A stretch of 7,883 nucleotides of DNA from Desulfosporosinus sp. UBA5188 (GTDB lineage: Bacteria; Bacillota; Desulfitobacteriia; Desulfitobacteriales; Desulfitobacteriaceae), in NCBI GenBank assembly GCA_002413075.1, contig DHWG01000200.1:1-7883 (forward strand), read 5' to 3'. Both the position numbers and the translations under genes were made by a program. The notes under the pieces are model-generated. The model saw only the letters and a list, made by a program, of their open reading frames with translations. It was not told the origin of the DNA and did no database searches. Numbering within the stretch: the first letter of the stretch is position 1; each line of letters starts with the position of its first letter. Below are positions 5,234-7,883 of the stretch, piece by piece.

Positions 5234-7398
5234 ACATATCGCCCCCTGCCATAAGCCTCACTCAGCAATTGCACCGTGTGTACAACCCTTTGTTTCATGC
5301 TGTTTTGGGTTACCCCATCTTGGATGTGAACTATGCAACCGGGACAACTGGTTGCCACTGTGGTCGCTTGGGTCTCTTCAATCGCCTTTAATTTGCTTTG
5401 ATTAATGCGCTGGGCCAGGTTATAAAAGCTAATACTAAATGATCCACCAAAACCGCAACACGCATCCGCCTCTTTCATTTCAATAAATTCCGCACCGGGG
5501 AGGATTCTTAGAATTTCACGCGGCTGTTCGCTGACATTCAGGCTTCGTATTAAGTGGCATGGGTCATGATAAGTAATCTTCTCAGATACGATAACATTGG
5601 GCTTTTTTAATTGAATATCTTCCATTAAAAACTGGTTAACATCTTTGACCTTATCCGCAAGTAGCTGCACCTTTTTGCGAATTTCTTGATTGGCATCTGC
5701 AAATAGCTTGGGATACTCTAATTTAAATGCTGCAGCACAACTGGGGCAAACAAATACAAAGGCATCCATGTCAAATTTACTATAAATTTCAATATTTCTT
5801 AAGGCCATCGCCTTGGAGTGAGCAATATCTCCACTTACAATACTGGGGATCCCGCAACAAACGTCTTCTTTGGCAAGTTGGACCTGAACATTGTTTTCCC
5901 CCATAACATGCAGTAAGGCCTCTCCCATGGCGCTTTCGGTATAATTCACTACACAACCCGGATAGAAACCCACTTTTTTCACTGGGTTTTTAACAGACTT
6001 GGGTTTTGCTGTTTGTAAGAACGACGTATCCGTCACCTTTGGAATGACGCGTGAATTGGGTAGCCCCATTGAAGGCAACGAAACCCGAGCCTTCATCCCC
6101 TCATGCACTTTTTTTAAGACAACACCACCAAATTTAGAGACTAACTTTGTCACAGTCGGTAAAGCTTTGGGTTTTGTCAACATAGAGAAAATCAAGTCTT
6201 TCTTCCAACCTAACCCTTGTTGACTCACCGCTTTTCCTCGAAGCTTCCACAACATTTCTGGTGTATGCATCTGAACGGGACAAACGGTCTTGCACTTTTG
6301 ACAGCCAATACATAAGGATAACCCATTCTCCTCAGACTTTTCTAAATCTCCATGGAAAGCAGCAAACACGAGTCCACGTCCGCCGAGATACTTGTATCCG
6401 TACTTTCCGCCCACCTCCTCATAAATGGGACAGAAATTCAAGCAACTTCCACAACTAATGCAATAGAGCGTCTCATCAAATCCCTCATTTATTGCCTCGA
6501 CGCGTCCGTGTTTTAGGAGAACCACATGAACTTCCTTTGGGCCTTGCCCGTGAGCTAATTCCTCCATTTCAGGATCAGTACACGTACTTACCCCTGAAAT
6601 GACGGACACATACGTCCCGATGTCCTGTCCTACTCCATAAACAGCAGCGGCTCGTACGACCTGTAATGCATTTTCAAGTGTGGGTACAATTTTTTCCACT
6701 CCGGCAATTACGATGTGTGTCTTGGGCATCATGGTGACTGCACGGATGTTTCCTTCATTTTCAGTAAGAAATACACTACCCGTATCCGCTGCAATGGCAT
6801 TCGCTCCGGAAATTCCCACATCCGCCTTAACTAAATAGTCCCGCAACCCTTTACGAGCTGCTACCACTAAGGCTTCATGGTTACACTCGAGTTGCTCACC
6901 AGCTTCTTCTGAAAATAATTCCGTTACTTTTTCGATTGGAATATGAATAGCAGGGGCAAGAGAATGGCTTGCTTCACAATGTGCCAACTGATTGATCCGG
7001 TCTCCTAAGTCTGTTTCAATGACACTTATCCCACGATCCTCTAGAAAATGCGCGATATTAATCTCCTTACCGGCATTCGATTTGGATTTAACAGCAATTC
7101 CTTGAGGAATAAGGTTAGCAATATAGTTTTGAGCCTCTTCTGTTGTTTCCGCTACAAAAACATGACACCCCTTACTTTCAAGTGACGTTTTAGCCAAGAT
7201 AATCATATCTGATAAATGATCGATACTGTATTGCTTTATTGATCGCAATTGATCTGAGAGGTTCGGATAACTTTTAACCATTTGTCTCATGGCAGGACGA
7301 ATCGCATCAAAGGCCTTAAATCGTCCTTTGCGGGATTCGGCGTCTTGGAGACCGGCAATTACTTTATTTCGTACAATTTTGTGACTATGATTCCCCAT
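5230..7398 (-). CDS. Fused LutB-LutA type iron-sulfur oxidoreductase (LUD + 2x[4Fe-4S] + 2x CCG)
   Basis: This 722-residue cytoplasmic protein joins what are usually two lactate-utilisation subunits. Residues about 60-300 form a LUD domain (ISGANAIAADTGSVF, 196-210). Two ferredoxin motifs follow, C313-C316-C319-C323 and C363-C366-C369-C373, each ending in CP. After a linker come two CCG domains: C482, C514-C515-G516 and C551/C554, then C614, C647-C648-G649 and C685/C688. CCG domains in LutA, GlcF and HdrB bind unusual Fe-S clusters. The length equals LutB (~470) plus LutA (~240), and all expected cysteines are present, so it should be active. The expected reaction is lactate (or another 2-hydroxy acid) to the 2-oxo acid with electrons to an Fe-S or quinone carrier. 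GGAGGTG (7410-7404) precedes ATG 7398. It follows the ferredoxin oxidoreductase gene by 74 nt and overlaps the next by 4 nt. The true substrate is unknown. Confidence 0.88.
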   Translation of the reverse strand: MGNHSHKIVRNKVIAGLQDAESRKGRFKAFDAIRPAMRQMVKSYPNLSDQLRSIKQYSIDHLSDMIILAKTSLESKGCHVFVAETTEEAQNYIANLIPQGIAVKSKSNAGKEINIAHFLEDRGISVIETDLGDRINQLAHCEASHSLAPAIHIPIEKVTELFSEEAGEQLECNHEALVVAARKGLRDYLVKADVGISGANAIAADTGSVFLTENEGNIRAVTMMPKTHIVIAGVEKIVPTLENALQVVRAAAVYGVGQDIGTYVSVISGVSTCTDPEMEELAHGQGPKEVHVVLLKHGRVEAINEGFDETLYCISCGSCLNFCPIYEEVGGKYGYKYLGGRGLVFAAFHGDLEKSEENGLSLCIGCQKCKTVCPVQMHTPEMLWKLRGKAVSQQGLGWKKDLIFSMLTKPKALPTVTKLVSKFGGVVLKKVHEGMKARVSLPSMGLPNSRVIPKVTDTSFLQTAKPKSVKNPVKKVGFYPGCVVNYTESAMGEALLHVMGENNVQVQLAKEDVCCGIPSIVSGDIAHSKAMALRNIEIYSKFDMDAFVFVCPSCAAAFKLEYPKLFADANQEIRKKVQLLADKVKDVNQFLMEDIQLKKPNVIVSEKITYHDPCHLIRSLNVSEQPREILRILPGAEFIEMKEADACCGFGGSFSISFYNLAQRINQSKLKAIEETQATTVATSCPGCIVHIQDGVTQNSMKQRVVHTVQLLSEAYGRGRYV
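5242..5247 (-). promoter_or_regulatory. Ribosome binding site inside the end of the LutB-LutA gene
   Basis: AGGGGG lies 8 nt before the LUD paralogue ATG (5233), within codons for the last residues (GRGRYV) of the fused gene. With the ATGA stop-start overlap it suggests coupled translation and a matched ratio of the two proteins. Confidence 0.6.
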
Positions 7399-7472
7399 AA
7401 CTACACCTCCAAATGGTTTACAGGTTGTACCAGTATTAAACTGCGAAAAATAAAAGCAGATTAGGGAAATAC

Positions 7473-7883
7473 TTAGTGAATTCCTTTCGCCAACGCAATT
7501 CCTATCTCCAGCGCCTTACGGTTCAGCGGGATGAGATGATGTCGATATTCTGGTAGGACTTTCTTTAAAGCCCCAACCACAGATTCAAGGGCTACTGCGC
7601 CCGTCAACTCCACAAAGGCACCGAGAATAATCATATTGGCCACCCGAGAATTCTTCAGTTTCTCATTGGCAAGCTCTGTTGCAGGAATTTTCAAGACTCG
7701 AAGATCTTGACGCTTGGGTTCAATGTCAATGAATGAAGAATTAATGAGGAGCCACCCGCCTGGTTTGACATCTTTCTCAAACTTTTCTAGAGAAGGTCGG
7801 TTTAATACAATCAGCGTATCTGGTTCGGTAATAATGGGTGAACTCACCACTTCATCAGAAATCGTCACGGAACAATTAGCGGT
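7473..7883 (-). CDS. 2-oxoacid:ferredoxin oxidoreductase, gamma subunit (C-terminal 136 residues, cut by window edge)
   Basis: The frame is open to the window edge and begins TANCSVTISDEVVSSPI. This matches the (GG)TANCSV segment near the middle of gamma subunits (PorC/VorC/KorC type). It continues with PDTLIVLNRPSLEKFEKDVK and PGGWLLINSS, then NMIILGAFVELTGAV, the conserved C-terminal core. The family is about 180-190 residues, so roughly 50 are missing at the N-terminus. These enzymes convert 2-oxo acids plus CoA to acyl-CoA and CO2, reducing ferredoxin. The gamma subunit carries no catalytic centre of its own and helps hold the complex. Sequence alone does not tell pyruvate, 2-oxoglutarate or branched-chain types apart. 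It is first in the visible operon, and the alpha and beta subunits are presumably just outside. Confidence 0.85.
   Translation of the reverse strand, partial: TANCSVTISDEVVSSPIITEPDTLIVLNRPSLEKFEKDVKPGGWLLINSSFIDIEPKRQDLRVLKIPATELANEKLKNSRVANMIILGAFVELTGAVALESVVGALKKVLPEYRHHLIPLNRKALEIGIALAKGIH

Noticed and set aside
7399..7472. Internal promoter or terminator between the ferredoxin oxidoreductase gene and the LutB-LutA gene
   Set aside because: Only a 4-bp CTGC/GCAG pairing and a weak interrupted TACA/TGTA stem are present, without a U-run. No convincing -35/-10 pair was found, so one operon is simpler.

Overview
The window looks like chromosome from a spore-forming, anaerobic Firmicute of the Peptococcaceae / Desulfitobacteriaceae type (Desulfosporosinus or Desulfitobacterium would fit). 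This rests on strong AGGAGG-like ribosome binding sites, moderate GC with AT-rich intergenic DNA, a Gram-positive style GreA, and a 2-oxoacid:ferredoxin oxidoreductase next to a lactate-utilisation (LUD/CCG) iron-sulfur operon. The genus is inference. Every confident gene lies on the minus strand.

Right part (2877-7883): a compact minus-strand operon. In transcription order it holds the C-terminal part of a 2-oxoacid:ferredoxin oxidoreductase gamma subunit (cut by the window edge), a 722-aa fused LutB-LutA type protein (LUD domain, two [4Fe-4S] motifs, two CCG domains), a shorter LUD paralogue overlapping it by 4 nt (ATGA), and an MFS transporter resembling the anion:cation symporter family. 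Read together, this suggests import of an organic acid, oxidation of a 2-hydroxy acid to the 2-oxo acid, and ferredoxin-linked decarboxylation to an acyl-CoA. The substrate cannot be read from sequence; lactate is the default guess.

Left edge (1-357): the first 119 codons of greA, with its ribosome binding site and a good sigma-A type promoter at 434-462.

Middle (358-2876): about 2.5 kb of gene-poor, decayed, accessory-looking DNA. It holds a frameshifted small zinc-ribbon gene and pieces of two related copies, an AT-rich 197-aa orphan reading frame, and a well-initiated leader that resembles a sporulation-type membrane protein but runs out of frame into the orphan. It also holds a possible 24-aa hydrophobic peptide, two clear rho-independent terminators, and a GC-richer block (about 985-1141) of nested inverted repeats that looks like an unassigned structured RNA. 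No transposase, integrase, tRNA, rRNA or CRISPR array was seen.

The best leads for novelty are the structured block at 985-1141, the scattered zinc-ribbon family with its single-base frameshift, and the LutB-LutA fusion paired with a LUD paralogue that has lost one cluster cysteine.
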